Of a DNA stretch of 37,759 nucleotides, positions 16,584-25,181 are shown piece after piece. Numbering within the stretch: the stretch's first letter is position 1; each line of letters opens with the position of its first letter. The position numbers and the translations under genes were made by a program. The stretch covers positions 1 to 37,759 of the forward strand of contig CAZLWL010000017.1 of assembly GCA_964563335.1 (NCBI GenBank), given 5' to 3'. This DNA comes from QNBT01 sp964563335. Lineage in GTDB: Bacteria > Planctomycetota > Phycisphaerae > Sedimentisphaerales > Anaerohalosphaeraceae. Below the pieces are notes generated by a model. It did no database searches and was not told where the DNA came from. It saw only the letters and a program-made list of their open reading frames with translations.

Positions 16584-18503
16584 ATGATGTTCAGTCTCCT
16601 TACTGAAAACAGAACACCATCCCGGCTGCTCACCTGCAGCCTGGTGGCGTTGTGCGCCCTGGCCGGCTGCGCGTCCGACCCATATGAATACAAGGCCGAG
16701 GCGGATGAAAAGGTTTACGGTATCATCGAGCAAAAGTGGACCGACGACCTGCCCAGCCCCGCTAATTACCGAATCAGTGATGTGACGCCGGGGCCTAACG
16801 ATATCCAAATCGAACGAGTCGTACCTCCTGACGGCGTCCTCACATTACCCCATGCCGTCGCTTTGGCAACGGCACACAACCGCCAATACCAACTTGAAAA
16901 AGAGCTTCTTTACGTCATGGCCCTGGATTTGAGGCTCGCCCGGCACGAGTTTGAGCCCTGGTTTTTCAGCGGGGGAAGGGAAGGATACGGCAAAGAGGGT
17001 AACGATGAAGGAATCGGCGGCGAAGCAGACCTCGGGTTTCAGCGGTTGCTCGCCGACGGTGGCCGAATCGGCGCAAAAGTTGGTATCGCCTGGTTCAGGG
17101 TCCTCACGGGCGACATTCGCGGCGGGATGGCCTCCATCCTCAGCGCAACCGTAACACAACCTCTGCTTCGCGGAAGCAACCGTAAAGTCGTCCTGGAAAA
17201 TCTCACACAGGCGGAACGCAACACGCTCTACCAGATTCGTCTGTTCAATCGGTTCCGCAAAACGTTCGTGGTTGAGGTCATCACTCAATACTACTGGGTT
17301 ATGCAGTTCTATGACGCGGTTAAGAATGCTGAGAATAATTACAATACCCTCGTTGATGTGTATAGCAAAGTCGAAAAACTGGCCAACGCAGGACGTTTGT
17401 CACGCCTCGAGTTGGACCGGATCCGTCAGGAAAAAATCCAGGCAAAGGATACATTGGTTCGGGCGGAAAAAGAATACAAGCAGGCACTGGATGAGTTCAA
17501 GTTCTGGCAGTTGAGTTTACCGGCAAATGTTGAATTACAATTAGATGTTAATGAACTTGAAGTTTTAAGGTCGATAGAGCTGTCTAAGCCGGAGTTTTCC
17601 GAGGCCGAGGCCGTTGAAGCAGCATTGGTCGCTCGTCTGGAGATTGCTAACAGCAGCAACGCAATAGCCGACGCCGAGCGTAAGGTTCTTGTTGCCGCCG
17701 ATGGTTTTCGCGGCGAATTGAACCTTTACGTCGGTGTGGATGCTACCTCACTTTCAGGCTCCTCAGAACTACCCAGCATAGGTGCGTTAGACGATGACTT
17801 TACCGCCGACCAAGGTCGTCTCAATCCACTGAGACGTCCGCGTGACAACAATCCGCTGAGAAGTCATCTTGACGGGGCCGAGATTGGTATCGATTGGGAG
17901 CTGCCTCTTGACCGTGTGGCCGAACAGAATATATACCGCAAAGCTCTGATAGCCCTGAACCAGCGCAAGCGGGAGTATGAGGAGATGGCCGACTGGGTGA
18001 CATTGGGGGTACGTCAGGCCTACCGTGATTTGACCGAGGCAGCCGAGCGCCACCGCATCCAGTTAGAGAGCCTCGAACTGGCTCAAAAACGCTTTGAGAA
18101 GGCCTTGCTACTGGTCCAGTACGGACGAGCAAGCAGTCGCCGCGTCCTTAACGCCCAGAACGGCTTATTTGACGCTCAGAACGCCGCTACGGAGGCACTG
18201 GTTGCCCGCGCCATCGCCACGCTGAATTTTTATCGTGATACCGGCGTCCTGCAGGTACGTCCGGATGGCATGTGGAGCAGCGAAAGGGTTTCCGACGAGC
18301 CAACTAAAACGGATGAACCGCAAATCACCCAAGAGGTGCCCGAACTGCAAACCGAGCAGATCACCCCGGGCGCAAAAGAGGTTCTTGAGCAGCCGGCGCC
18401 CCAAATAGAACCAGAACCCGTAGCACAACCTGCCCAAACCACCCCGATTGATGCCGAAGAGTATATCACCCGGTGGATGAATAGAGCACACCAGGGAAAT
18501 TAG
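16584..18503 (+). CDS. TolC-family outer-membrane factor, lipoprotein
   Basis: This 639-residue protein has a lipoprotein signal with lipobox (LCALAGC). The central part carries two outer-membrane-efflux-protein repeats of long helices: LPHAVALATAHNRQYQLEKE, FVVEVITQYYWVMQFYDAVK, LSRLELDRIRQEKIQAKDTL, then RQAYRDLTEAAERHRIQLES and LVQYGRASSRRVLNAQNGLF. It is longer than usual TolC proteins because of an N-terminal extension (about 22-85) and a Pro/Gln/Glu-rich tail (about 575-620, with PAPQIEPEPVAQPAQTTP) that may reach into the periplasm. It should form the trimeric exit tube for the adaptor encoded just upstream. The double ATG at the start lacks a close ribosome-binding site; a GGGGG run lies about 14 bases upstream. 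Confidence 0.9.
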   Translation: MMFSLLTENRTPSRLLTCSLVALCALAGCASDPYEYKAEADEKVYGIIEQKWTDDLPSPANYRISDVTPGPNDIQIERVVPPDGVLTLPHAVALATAHNRQYQLEKELLYVMALDLRLARHEFEPWFFSGGREGYGKEGNDEGIGGEADLGFQRLLADGGRIGAKVGIAWFRVLTGDIRGGMASILSATVTQPLLRGSNRKVVLENLTQAERNTLYQIRLFNRFRKTFVVEVITQYYWVMQFYDAVKNAENNYNTLVDVYSKVEKLANAGRLSRLELDRIRQEKIQAKDTLVRAEKEYKQALDEFKFWQLSLPANVELQLDVNELEVLRSIELSKPEFSEAEAVEAALVARLEIANSSNAIADAERKVLVAADGFRGELNLYVGVDATSLSGSSELPSIGALDDDFTADQGRLNPLRRPRDNNPLRSHLDGAEIGIDWELPLDRVAEQNIYRKALIALNQRKREYEEMADWVTLGVRQAYRDLTEAAERHRIQLESLELAQKRFEKALLLVQYGRASSRRVLNAQNGLFDAQNAATEALVARAIATLNFYRDTGVLQVRPDGMWSSERVSDEPTKTDEPQITQEVPELQTEQITPGAKEVLEQPAPQIEPEPVAQPAQTTPIDAEEYITRWMNRAHQGN

Positions 18504-18596
18504 GCTTTCAATAAGAACAAACTTACTCCGATGCTCTTTTATCCGGCTTTATAGAAAACACGATTCATTGATTTCAAACTTTTAGCAAAGCTGTAA

Positions 18597-19700
18597 CTAC
18601 AGCTTCAGCCGGATCCCACGGAAGTATTTTTTGCGGGGATTAACAATGTATTTATTTGGACACTTACCGGGCTCGACCATTTCTCCTTCCATACACTCGG
18701 AAGGGCTGGATACATCGACAAGCAACGTGCCATCATCACTAAGCAGCAACAGTTTGTCAATGCCGGCAAACACAACCAATGCTTCAGGTGTAAAGTCGTC
18801 CTTGCCAAACTGTAGCTGCCGGACCAAAACCGGTGGCGTATGTTTATCTCCCGACCAACGGTATAAAACAAATTTACGTCTGCCGTCATAGGCCCCTGCG
18901 ATAATAAAATAAGCCTTGTGAAAATTGGAATACTCCATACTTCTTATCCCTAAACCTGCTAAATCCCAGAGTATCGGTTCACCAAAAACCGCCGGCTGTT
19001 TGTTCTCGATTACCTGTCGGCAGTTATTCAAGGAAACAACAAGTGCCTGTGGCACTGAGGTCGGCTCATTTCGAGGACGAGGGTTTCTGAATCCTATATA
19101 CATTGCCTTGCCGTCATGTGATGCGCAAAGCGACTCAATATTGAGCCCCTCATTTTTGGGAGCGAGCCTCTTGCGATGCTGTTTTTTGAGTTTAACATTA
19201 AACTGAGTCACATCATTAAGCCACAGTTTGCCCATACTCTCGGTTTGAATAAGTTCGTGGACGAGTGTTCGACAAGGTGTACCAACCGGTTTGATAGTAA
19301 CCTCTTGGTTGTCGAATTTAACTGAGGTTGCGAAAAATCTATATCGGTTTGGGCGCATCTTTCCATCTTTGTTTCTGCCGTGCGAAGTAATCCAGTAGAT
19401 ACGATTGCCAACCAACGTCGCACCTTCAAGGTCGGCCTCGGGATACTCAAGGCCGACTTCAAGAAAGACCGTCAGATCATAAGAGCAAACAGGGCCGGAA
19501 TTATTAATCGTCTTGTAAATCCTCAGTATATTATTTTCATCATCCGCCACAACAAACATATTTTCGCTCAAAGCCACCGCGCAGGAAGTGTCGCTGGTTC
19601 CATGAAAAACAAAATCGATCTGAGATTTGTCATGCCGACCGGTGCTGCCGACGGTGCTACCTGCCAACAGAAAAAAAACGGCTGTTACTATTGTTTTCAT
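18597..19700 (-). CDS. DUF3616 secreted protein
   Basis: This 367-residue protein has a Sec signal peptide (MKTIVTAVFFLLAGSTVGS). The body matches the DUF3616 pattern, a propeller-like repeat protein: GTSDTSCAVALSENMFVVAD, EADLEGATLVGNRIYWITSH, GRNKDGKMRPNRYRFFATS, EGLNIESLCASHDGKAMYIG and LWDLAGLGIRSMEYS. Function is unknown; members are typically exported. I chose ATG 19700 because a GAAGG lies eight bases upstream and the signal peptide begins there; the frame continues 18 codons further up. It converges on the TolC-type gene with 93 bases between the stops, in which no clear terminator is seen. Confidence 0.82.
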   Translation of the reverse strand: MKTIVTAVFFLLAGSTVGSTGRHDKSQIDFVFHGTSDTSCAVALSENMFVVADDENNILRIYKTINNSGPVCSYDLTVFLEVGLEYPEADLEGATLVGNRIYWITSHGRNKDGKMRPNRYRFFATSVKFDNQEVTIKPVGTPCRTLVHELIQTESMGKLWLNDVTQFNVKLKKQHRKRLAPKNEGLNIESLCASHDGKAMYIGFRNPRPRNEPTSVPQALVVSLNNCRQVIENKQPAVFGEPILWDLAGLGIRSMEYSNFHKAYFIIAGAYDGRRKFVLYRWSGDKHTPPVLVRQLQFGKDDFTPEALVVFAGIDKLLLLSDDGTLLVDVSSPSECMEGEMVEPGKCPNKYIVNPRKKYFRGIRLKL

Positions 19701-19905
19701 TTCAGACGCCTTCTCGGACCAATCCGGCCGGGAGTATAAGCTGTTTGACCACACTTTTGCAAATATGCCCTAACGAGAACCGCAGAGGAACTTGTACGGC
19801 ACGTGCGAAATCAGCACATATAAACTGACATTTCCCATTTAAACTCTTACAAAACTTAGTTTTCTCCAGCCTGTCCCGGCGCGCCGGGGTACGATTCCAA
19901 TAATT

Positions 19906-20178
19906 TTACAAAAATCTACGTGAACAGTCAAACAGTTGAAGACGAACCTGATTATCCACAAAATCATGACAAGAAAGTCGTGTCCATTTCAACGCAGATT
20001 TACCTTCTTTAATCCACTGTTCTGCCGTACCGCGCTGGTTGTAAAACTTCACCACATTGCTGGATTTCCAGCGAAGATTGGGCACAATAAAACCAATCCG
20101 TGGGAACAGTTCGTCTGCATGCCATTCGATATTCGCCACGACTCTTAATATACCCAAGGGTGGCAGCCTCAAAGCCAA
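19906..20178 (-). pseudogene. IS1380-family transposase remnant
   Basis: The 90-codon frame contains a stretch characteristic of the C-terminal third of IS1380-type transposases: VVANIEWHADELFPRIGFIV, WKSSNVVKFYNQRGTAEQWI, KEGKSALKWTRLSCHDF and NQVRLQLF. Full transposases are over 400 residues and continue with an ALAYNLGNFLR-like segment, which is lost here after LQLF. The first eight residues (MALRLPPL) do not look related, so the real fragment probably begins near 20155. No terminal inverted repeats were recognised. It is a dead copy; the rest of the gap 19701-20203 holds nothing else I can support. Confidence 0.8.
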
Positions 20179-20203
20179 GGGCTTTGGGGATGGTTGACCC
20201 GCA

Positions 20204-21340
20204 CTAACTCTCCACTGCCCGATGACTTGTCTGGCTTAATTTGGCGGCTATCTGCGTGAACCGTGGCAGCGCATAATCGAAGAACCGCTTATAACCGGCG
20301 CAAAAGTAGCTCGGCGCCTTGTAATCGCCGTCGGTCACAATCCTGTCCTTAAGGCATCCCCCGCGACACACATCAAGATGTCTACATACCAGGCACTTAT
20401 TGCTTATGCTTGTTTTCAGACGGGCGAATTGACGCTTCTTTTTGTCCGCTGCCAGCTTTTCTATCGGCGTCTCAAGAATATTGCCCAATCGCCATCTGTC
20501 CTCAACGAAAAAATCACAGCAGAAAGCATCTCCATTGTGCTCGACGACAATATAGTCGTTACATTGCGGACGAAACGTACAAATCGAATGCTCACCCACC
20601 ATAAGATAGGACAGTATGCTGTCGAACGTGCGGATGCTAATCCGCTCCGGCCCATACTCGGCCCACCGGTCGAACATCCTGCAAAGAAATTCGCCGTATT
20701 GCTCCGGTGTTATGCTGAACTGGGCGATTTGCCCCGTCGCCCCGATAAATCGGGACTCGACACACTGCACAAACTGAAGGTACTTGACCTTATGTTCCCT
20801 GAAGAAATCAAAAAGCTCATCCGCCGCCTCCACATTCATGTTATTTACGAGCACCAACACATTAAACTCAACCTTGTGCCTCCGGCAGTTCTCTATCCCC
20901 GCCATCACCTTATCAAACGTCCCCTCGCCCGACCGAGTCTGCCGATAGTAATCGTGATATTCTTTCGGCCCGTCACAACTTATCCCTACAAGAAACTTAT
21001 ACTCCGCCAAAAACCTGCACCACTTTTCATCAAGCAGTATCCCGTTGGTCTGCAGCGCGTTGGTCACCACCTGGCCGTCGGCGCCGTATTTTTGTTGCAC
21101 CTCGACAACCTTCTTATAGAAATCCAGCCCCATCAGCGTCGGCTCTCCACCCTGCCACGCGAAACTGCTCGCTCCAAATCGCAGCCCGACGTAACTGCCG
21201 ACGAGTTTATCAAGCACCTCATCGCTCATTCGGTGCTTACCTTCGCCGAACAGGGACGTTTTTCCCGAATAGAAGCAATACCCACAGGCAATATTACAGT
21301 CCGGCCCAGCCGGTTTTATCAAAAGTGTAAACGGCCGCAT
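20204..21340 (-). CDS. Anaerobic sulfatase maturase-type radical SAM/SPASM protein
   Basis: This 378-residue protein has the radical SAM cluster motif CNIACGYC (C15, C19, C22), then FAWQGGEPTLMGLDFY, TNGILLDEKW and ISCDGPKEYHD. The C-terminal SPASM domain holds the extra Fe-S cysteines (CTFRPQCND, CCDFFVEDRWRLGN, CLVCRHLDVCRGGCLKD). The CDFFV segment and its Asp match the formylglycine-forming maturases. These enzymes convert a Cys or Ser in the sulfatase active site to formylglycine without oxygen. ATG 21340 has GGAG five bases upstream; the frame extends to a TTG at 21355. Planctomycetes carry many sulfatases, but none is in this window, so the partner is elsewhere. The specific function within the SPASM family is likely but not certain. 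Confidence 0.88.
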   Translation of the reverse strand: MRPFTLLIKPAGPDCNIACGYCFYSGKTSLFGEGKHRMSDEVLDKLVGSYVGLRFGASSFAWQGGEPTLMGLDFYKKVVEVQQKYGADGQVVTNALQTNGILLDEKWCRFLAEYKFLVGISCDGPKEYHDYYRQTRSGEGTFDKVMAGIENCRRHKVEFNVLVLVNNMNVEAADELFDFFREHKVKYLQFVQCVESRFIGATGQIAQFSITPEQYGEFLCRMFDRWAEYGPERISIRTFDSILSYLMVGEHSICTFRPQCNDYIVVEHNGDAFCCDFFVEDRWRLGNILETPIEKLAADKKKRQFARLKTSISNKCLVCRHLDVCRGGCLKDRIVTDGDYKAPSYFCAGYKRFFDYALPRFTQIAAKLSQTSHRAVES

Positions 21341-21360
21341 TACCACTCCAAACAATATAC

Positions 21361-21390
21361 ATTATAAAATCATTTGGGTGCCACGGCCAA
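21361..21390 (-). promoter_or_regulatory. Promoter of the radical SAM maturase
   Basis: On the minus strand a perfect TATAAT (21366-21361) lies 18 bases after a weak -35, TTGGCC (21390-21385). Transcription would begin near 21354, giving a very short leader. The -35 lies inside the palindrome at 21382-21405. Confidence 0.5.
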
Positions 21391-21405
21391 ACAAGTTTGA
21401 CCGTG
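21382..21405. repeat. Imperfect palindrome overlapping -35
   Basis: The 24 bases read cacggccaaac-aa-gtttgaccgtg, with 11-base arms and one mismatch. It could be an operator controlling the maturase or a dispersed hairpin. A second small hairpin (ggtatgc-ccc-gcatacc) lies at 21415-21431. Confidence 0.5.
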
Positions 21406-21527
21406 AAAAGGTAGGGTATGCCCCGCATACCACATCTCTATTTAACCCTGCTTGTCCCGCACTTAATAGGCTTTTGCCGCCGTGTCCCGCCACAAGTAGC
21501 AAACTGCCCATAACTTGGTGCGGGGTA

Positions 21528-21559
21528 ATTGCGAGGAGCGGAGCGACGCGGCAATCCCA
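21528..21559. repeat. REP-like unit with attgc/gcaat ends
   Basis: The unit attgcgaggagcggagcgac continues to gcggcaatccc and has complementary ends (attgcg / cgcaat-like). The type is common as a dispersed intergenic repeat in many environmental genomes. It separates the maturase from the defence-like island. Confidence 0.5.
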
Positions 21560-21605
21560 ATCTATTTCACTTTTCACGCTCCATGTCGCTCCTGTCAATC
21601 CCATC

Positions 21606-23009
21606 CTATTTTGTGATAAGTGATGCAAGCTCGATCTTATCCGTCAAATATTTAAGTGATCTAGTATCCACTCCTCGAAAACCCATATTGCTAAGCCAGC
21701 TAAAGACTCGAATGAGATCTGAAATTCTGCCTTTTGGCATTTCCAAATATCTAACAGGCAAATCAGGAACAGTTGGCTTTTCACCCTTTTGCAAAAGCGG
21801 TAACTGCGAGGAGATCTTCTTCAGCCAATCATCTCGTGAAACCGCCACTAAGAAGGCCTCTGTGATTAGACCTCCACTATTTATTGGACCATTCATATAC
21901 TGTTGGCCGGTTGGTTGTTCAAGGATATATTCGATTATTTTTTCAGAATTACATATGCCATCAAGAAATTCACGATACAAATTCAGGTTCACATGTCTTA
22001 GTATTATTAGTATAGAAAGTAAGCGGGGTAACATCATATTTGCAAGTTCTGTATTGCTTGCAGTTACGACCAAAAGTCTGACACAATGTTCAATATCCCT
22101 CAAAGAAAGACCAAACACTTCAGATAGATCTGTAAACGATTCAGAAAATGAATCAAGCTCGTCCTCATGCCTATATTTTGATTGTTTCCGCTCAGCGAAA
22201 AAACTATCAAGTCCAAATATATTTATTAAGTGTCGAACAAATATAGATTTGTTACCTTCCGGTAACATAAAGTTTAAATCTACGAATCTTGACAGGTATC
22301 CGTCGACAACCATGTCTTGTCCATAGATTGACTTTATGGAGTGTCCGAGCTGTTCTCTGTCAACGCCAAGTACAAACACAATACCTGGTATGTCAAAAAG
22401 ATGCTTTACCTTTTCCAACAGCTCGATCGCAAAAATTGGCCGACAACGATCAAGTTCGTCAACGATAATCACGAGAGGTTTGCCGCTCGCTGAGACTTTT
22501 TCTGCAAGTTCAGTAAGTTTATTCTTAAGCTCTTGTAATTTTTCACCAGCGTTAATATACTCATCGACAGCCTTTTCTGAAATTGATTTCAACTGTTCCT
22601 CTTTTAAATCAACTATCCCAGCACTCATAGTTTTTACAGCATTTAACAAGGTACTCCTGAATACCGGAGCTGCACACTCTTTGATTGATTGGACAATTTC
22701 TTCACAATCAGGCCTTTTGATGTTTTTCCATAGCTGCCCAATTAGTGCGACAATTGCATCATCACAGTAGTCATCATCCCATGCACTGAAATAGATTGTG
22801 GTAAAGCCGTCATTCTCTAAGTCCTGCCTCCACATCTTCAAGAAAATTGTCTTGCCTGTCACCCATCCACCGTTAAGGCTTACTACTAAAGGTCCTCCAG
22901 CATTAATTATAAGGCTTTTTAGGCTGTTACCACACTCCTGACGTTTAAGCTGATCATACTCGTATGGCTTATCCTGTGGAATCGGTATTGTCTCTGGCTT
23001 GTATTTCAT
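21606..23009 (-). CDS. KAP-family P-loop NTPase
   Basis: This 467-residue protein has Walker A GGWVTGKT (47-54) in the KAP context VVSLNGGWVTGKTIFLKMW, the KAP marker IYFSAWDDDY, and Walker B VIIVDELDRCRP (180-191). The conserved GIVFVLGVDREQLGHSIKSI and SRFVDLNFMLPEG segments follow. Classic KAP proteins have membrane segments inserted in the NTPase domain; I see none here, so this is a soluble type. KAP NTPases occur in phage-exclusion and conflict loci. Its start overlaps the 3' end of the PD-(D/E)XK gene by 41 bases, so the two are almost certainly co-translated. The region has lower GC than the carbohydrate cluster, which suggests acquisition. The biochemical role is unknown. Confidence 0.85.
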   Translation of the reverse strand: MKYKPETIPIPQDKPYEYDQLKRQECGNSLKSLIINAGGPLVVSLNGGWVTGKTIFLKMWRQDLENDGFTTIYFSAWDDDYCDDAIVALIGQLWKNIKRPDCEEIVQSIKECAAPVFRSTLLNAVKTMSAGIVDLKEEQLKSISEKAVDEYINAGEKLQELKNKLTELAEKVSASGKPLVIIVDELDRCRPIFAIELLEKVKHLFDIPGIVFVLGVDREQLGHSIKSIYGQDMVVDGYLSRFVDLNFMLPEGNKSIFVRHLINIFGLDSFFAERKQSKYRHEDELDSFSESFTDLSEVFGLSLRDIEHCVRLLVVTASNTELANMMLPRLLSILIILRHVNLNLYREFLDGICNSEKIIEYILEQPTGQQYMNGPINSGGLITEAFLVAVSRDDWLKKISSQLPLLQKGEKPTVPDLPVRYLEMPKGRISDLIRVFSWLSNMGFRGVDTRSLKYLTDKIELASLITK

Positions 23010-23469
23010 ATTTACTTTCTCTTTCTTCTAATCTGTCTGTACCTATCTCCCAAATCCCCTCTACCTCAACGAGTCCTTCTGAGCTTACCCAAAAAACTTC
23101 GATGTGCAGAATCTCTAATGCTCGTTTGATTCGTCCTACCATCTCTGTATGGTCTTGATTGTCGGGCAGTGCAATGCCGGCACTTATTGAATTAACACCA
23201 TCATTTTCCAGCTTTTGCGCAGCCCTATAAAACGCTTCCGCCACATGAACTCTAACCTGACCTCGACTAAAAGGTTTTCCATATATAGCGCTTGTCTTTC
23301 TGGAACTAGTCTCACCTTTGGCCTCAATAAAAACGCGTTCTCTTCCGTCAGCCGAGACAGCTATTATGTCATCTCCTTTTTCACTCTCTTTAAGTTGTTG
23401 TAAAATTTTATATCCCTTTCCCTCGAGGAAGTCGCACACAGCTTTAATTACATCAGATTCAGTTAGCAT
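22969..23469 (-). CDS. PD-(D/E)XK nuclease-like protein paired with KAP NTPase
   Basis: This 166-residue protein is of restriction-endonuclease-like type. After an N-terminal helical segment (MLTESDVIKAVCDFLEGKGY) it shows the core motif: KGDDIIAVSADGRERVFIEAK, with D33/D34 and E49-x-K51 as the likely metal-binding residues. This is the layout of Mrr/Holliday-resolvase-type folds. Conserved surroundings include GRERVFIEAKGETSSRKTSA and FSRGQVRVHVAEAFYRA. It precedes and overlaps the KAP NTPase gene. A two-gene NTPase plus nuclease module next to restriction-modification genes points to a defence role, but I cannot assign it to a named system. The ribosome-binding site is weak. Confidence 0.72.
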   Translation of the reverse strand: MLTESDVIKAVCDFLEGKGYKILQQLKESEKGDDIIAVSADGRERVFIEAKGETSSRKTSAIYGKPFSRGQVRVHVAEAFYRAAQKLENDGVNSISAGIALPDNQDHTEMVGRIKRALEILHIEVFWVSSEGLVEVEGIWEIGTDRLEERESKYEIQARDNTDSTG

Positions 23470-23562
23470 TTATTTCTATCACCAATCAATTCTCACCAAC
23501 TGTTCTCTACTATCAACCTTTCCCCATCCAATTCCACCGGAAAGACAGTTCCTTCTCCCCAA

Positions 23563-23638
23563 CCGTCATCCCGACCGAGCAGAGCGAGCAGATGGCCCTG
23601 TTAAAATTAGTCCCGACCGTCCTGCGTAGCTTCATGCA
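23563..23638. repeat. Dispersed repeat between methyltransferase and nuclease genes
   Basis: It contains cgtcatcccgaccgagcaga, matching the start of the repeat at 35379, and a second unit (gtcccgaccgtcctgcgtag). The methyltransferase stop and its last residues (HEATQDGRD) lie within it. Confidence 0.6.
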
Positions 23639-24788
23639 AAGCGGGGCTAGTCTTGTCTTCAAGCATTAGTATCTCATACTTCAAATCTGATTCAAATAGG
23701 GAAGAATGTTTTTTATGCGAGAACCTTTTTTTTATCACTTTAATGGCCTGCTCTGATTCATCGATACCTATCCAGTCTCTTCCTAATTCATTAGCTGAAA
23801 CAATTGTAGTCCCTGATCCCGCAAAACAATCCATTACTAAATCACCTTCATTTGAGGATGCTGAAATAATCAAGTCCAGAAATTCTTTATTCTTTTGGGT
23901 TGGATAGATTGGATACTGTGGATCTTTGTATTCCCAAATATCCTGTAATTTCTTTCCTTGTTTTATTTTTTCTTCCGCATAGATTATTTTTCTTGGAATA
24001 CCATTGACAGACCATTCTACTAAGCCGTGTTGATCTAATTCTTCCAATTGTTCAGGGGGGCACCGCCAATGTCTTCCTTCAGGGGGCATCATATCCCGCC
24101 AAGGTTGACCAGTTGGCCCATCTTTTGTTTCACCAGGAGCATGAAGTGGAATAGTTGTATATTTTCTTCCTTTATCATCCACCTTTTTAAATAATCTTTC
24201 AATATCTTCCTCTGTTATTTCAACTGTTGGATTATTCCAAGTATATTTATCCGTCTTAGTATAAAACAAGATTAAGTCTTTAATATTCCCATATGCTTTA
24301 CGTCCAAAGTTCTTTGGATTACATTTTATTCTAGTAATGTCATTTCTAAAATTATTAACCCCAAAAATTTCATCCATAGCTATTTTTACATAATGACCAA
24401 TCTTGTAATCAATATGTAAATAAATAGAAGCTTTGTTTGACATTAGCTCTCTTATCAGAATTAATCTTTCTCTTAAGAATTCGATAAAATTGCTTCCCCG
24501 GAGGTTGTCTTCATATGCTGTCTTATCTTCAAGACTCGAACTTATTGTATTTGCTCTTTTATCACTAATCCTAAATACATTATTTGTCGAAAAAGGTGGG
24601 TCAATATACACTAAGTCCACTCGACCAGCTACATTATAATCATCCAACAAACATCTCATTATTTCATAATTGTCTCCAACGATTAATTTTTTGTTGGAGA
24701 CTGTATCATTAATTTTGTTAAGACATTTATTGATTTTCTTGGTTAGTATTTCTTCTTCTGATTTCTTATTGTTATAATCCAAAAACAT
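23607..24788 (-). CDS. Site-specific DNA methyltransferase, beta class (N6-A or N4-C)
   Basis: This 393-residue protein has catalytic motif IV DPPF (63-66, in VDLVYIDPPFSTNN) before the SAM-binding motif I DCFAGSGTTI (320-329), the beta-group order, with the target-recognition region between (about 170-280). Other conserved parts are FIEFLRERLILIRELMS, IYLHIDYKIGHYVKIAMDEIFG and YPTQKNKEFLDLII. It methylates an adenine N6 or cytosine N4 in the host recognition sequence to protect it from the endonuclease encoded six bases upstream. The coding sequence is strongly AT-rich compared with the flanks, which suggests transfer. The C-terminal tail after about residue 380 runs into a dispersed repeat. 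The recognition sequence cannot be read from the sequence. Confidence 0.9.
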   Translation of the reverse strand: MFLDYNNKKSEEEILTKKINKCLNKINDTVSNKKLIVGDNYEIMRCLLDDYNVAGRVDLVYIDPPFSTNNVFRISDKRANTISSSLEDKTAYEDNLRGSNFIEFLRERLILIRELMSNKASIYLHIDYKIGHYVKIAMDEIFGVNNFRNDITRIKCNPKNFGRKAYGNIKDLILFYTKTDKYTWNNPTVEITEEDIERLFKKVDDKGRKYTTIPLHAPGETKDGPTGQPWRDMMPPEGRHWRCPPEQLEELDQHGLVEWSVNGIPRKIIYAEEKIKQGKKLQDIWEYKDPQYPIYPTQKNKEFLDLIISASSNEGDLVMDCFAGSGTTIVSANELGRDWIGIDESEQAIKVIKKRFSHKKHSSLFESDLKYEILMLEDKTSPALHEATQDGRD

Positions 24789-24794
24789 AACTGT

Positions 24795-25181
24795 CTAAAC
24801 CTGATACAAGAATTCTCTCAAAACAAGGGCACTCATAATATTATACTTTTTTTTGTGCTCAAGTAAAAACTTGTGCATTTTGTTCCTATTGCCGATGTAC
24901 AAAACACCATCAAGGATAGCTACCCTAACGGCGTTTACCTTCTTCAAACTTACTATACTGATGGCGTCATTAAATTGTGCATTTTGATGACCACCAAAAT
25001 CAGTCAAGAATTTTGCTTCACCGATGACATATTTCCCGTTTATTCGACAAATAAAATCAAGGCCTTTATTGTACTTGTAATTTAACTGTTCACTTGCGAA
25101 ATGCATTAGCTCTGAATCACTACCATCTAAAATAGCATCACCATCAGTAGAGGTAAATCTCTCCAAAGGCATTATTTTCAA
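24795..25181 (-). CDS. Type II restriction endonuclease, C-terminal catalytic part
   Basis: The 128-residue frame carries the catalytic core of a PD-(D/E)XK restriction enzyme: NKGLDFICRINGKYVIGEAK, with D42 and E55-x-K57 and then FLTDFGGHQNAQF. It ends IMSALVLREFLYQV. It resembles, from memory, the Tsp45I-like type II group, but I cannot confirm this. It starts at a TTG overlapping the stop of the preceding frame by four bases (or at ATG 25172 downstream). The two frames together are about 260 residues, a normal endonuclease size. They look like one gene split by a frameshift near 25180, or less likely two coupled subunits. The methyltransferase follows after six bases. Confidence 0.75.
   Translation of the reverse strand: MKIMPLERFTSTDGDAILDGSDSELMHFASEQLNYKYNKGLDFICRINGKYVIGEAKFLTDFGGHQNAQFNDAISIVSLKKVNAVRVAILDGVLYIGNRNKMHKFLLEHKKKYNIMSALVLREFLYQV

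Noticed and set aside
20378..21367. 329-codon plus-strand frame opposite the radical SAM gene
   Set aside because: It is antisense to a gene with full radical SAM and SPASM motifs and has no recognisable motif itself.
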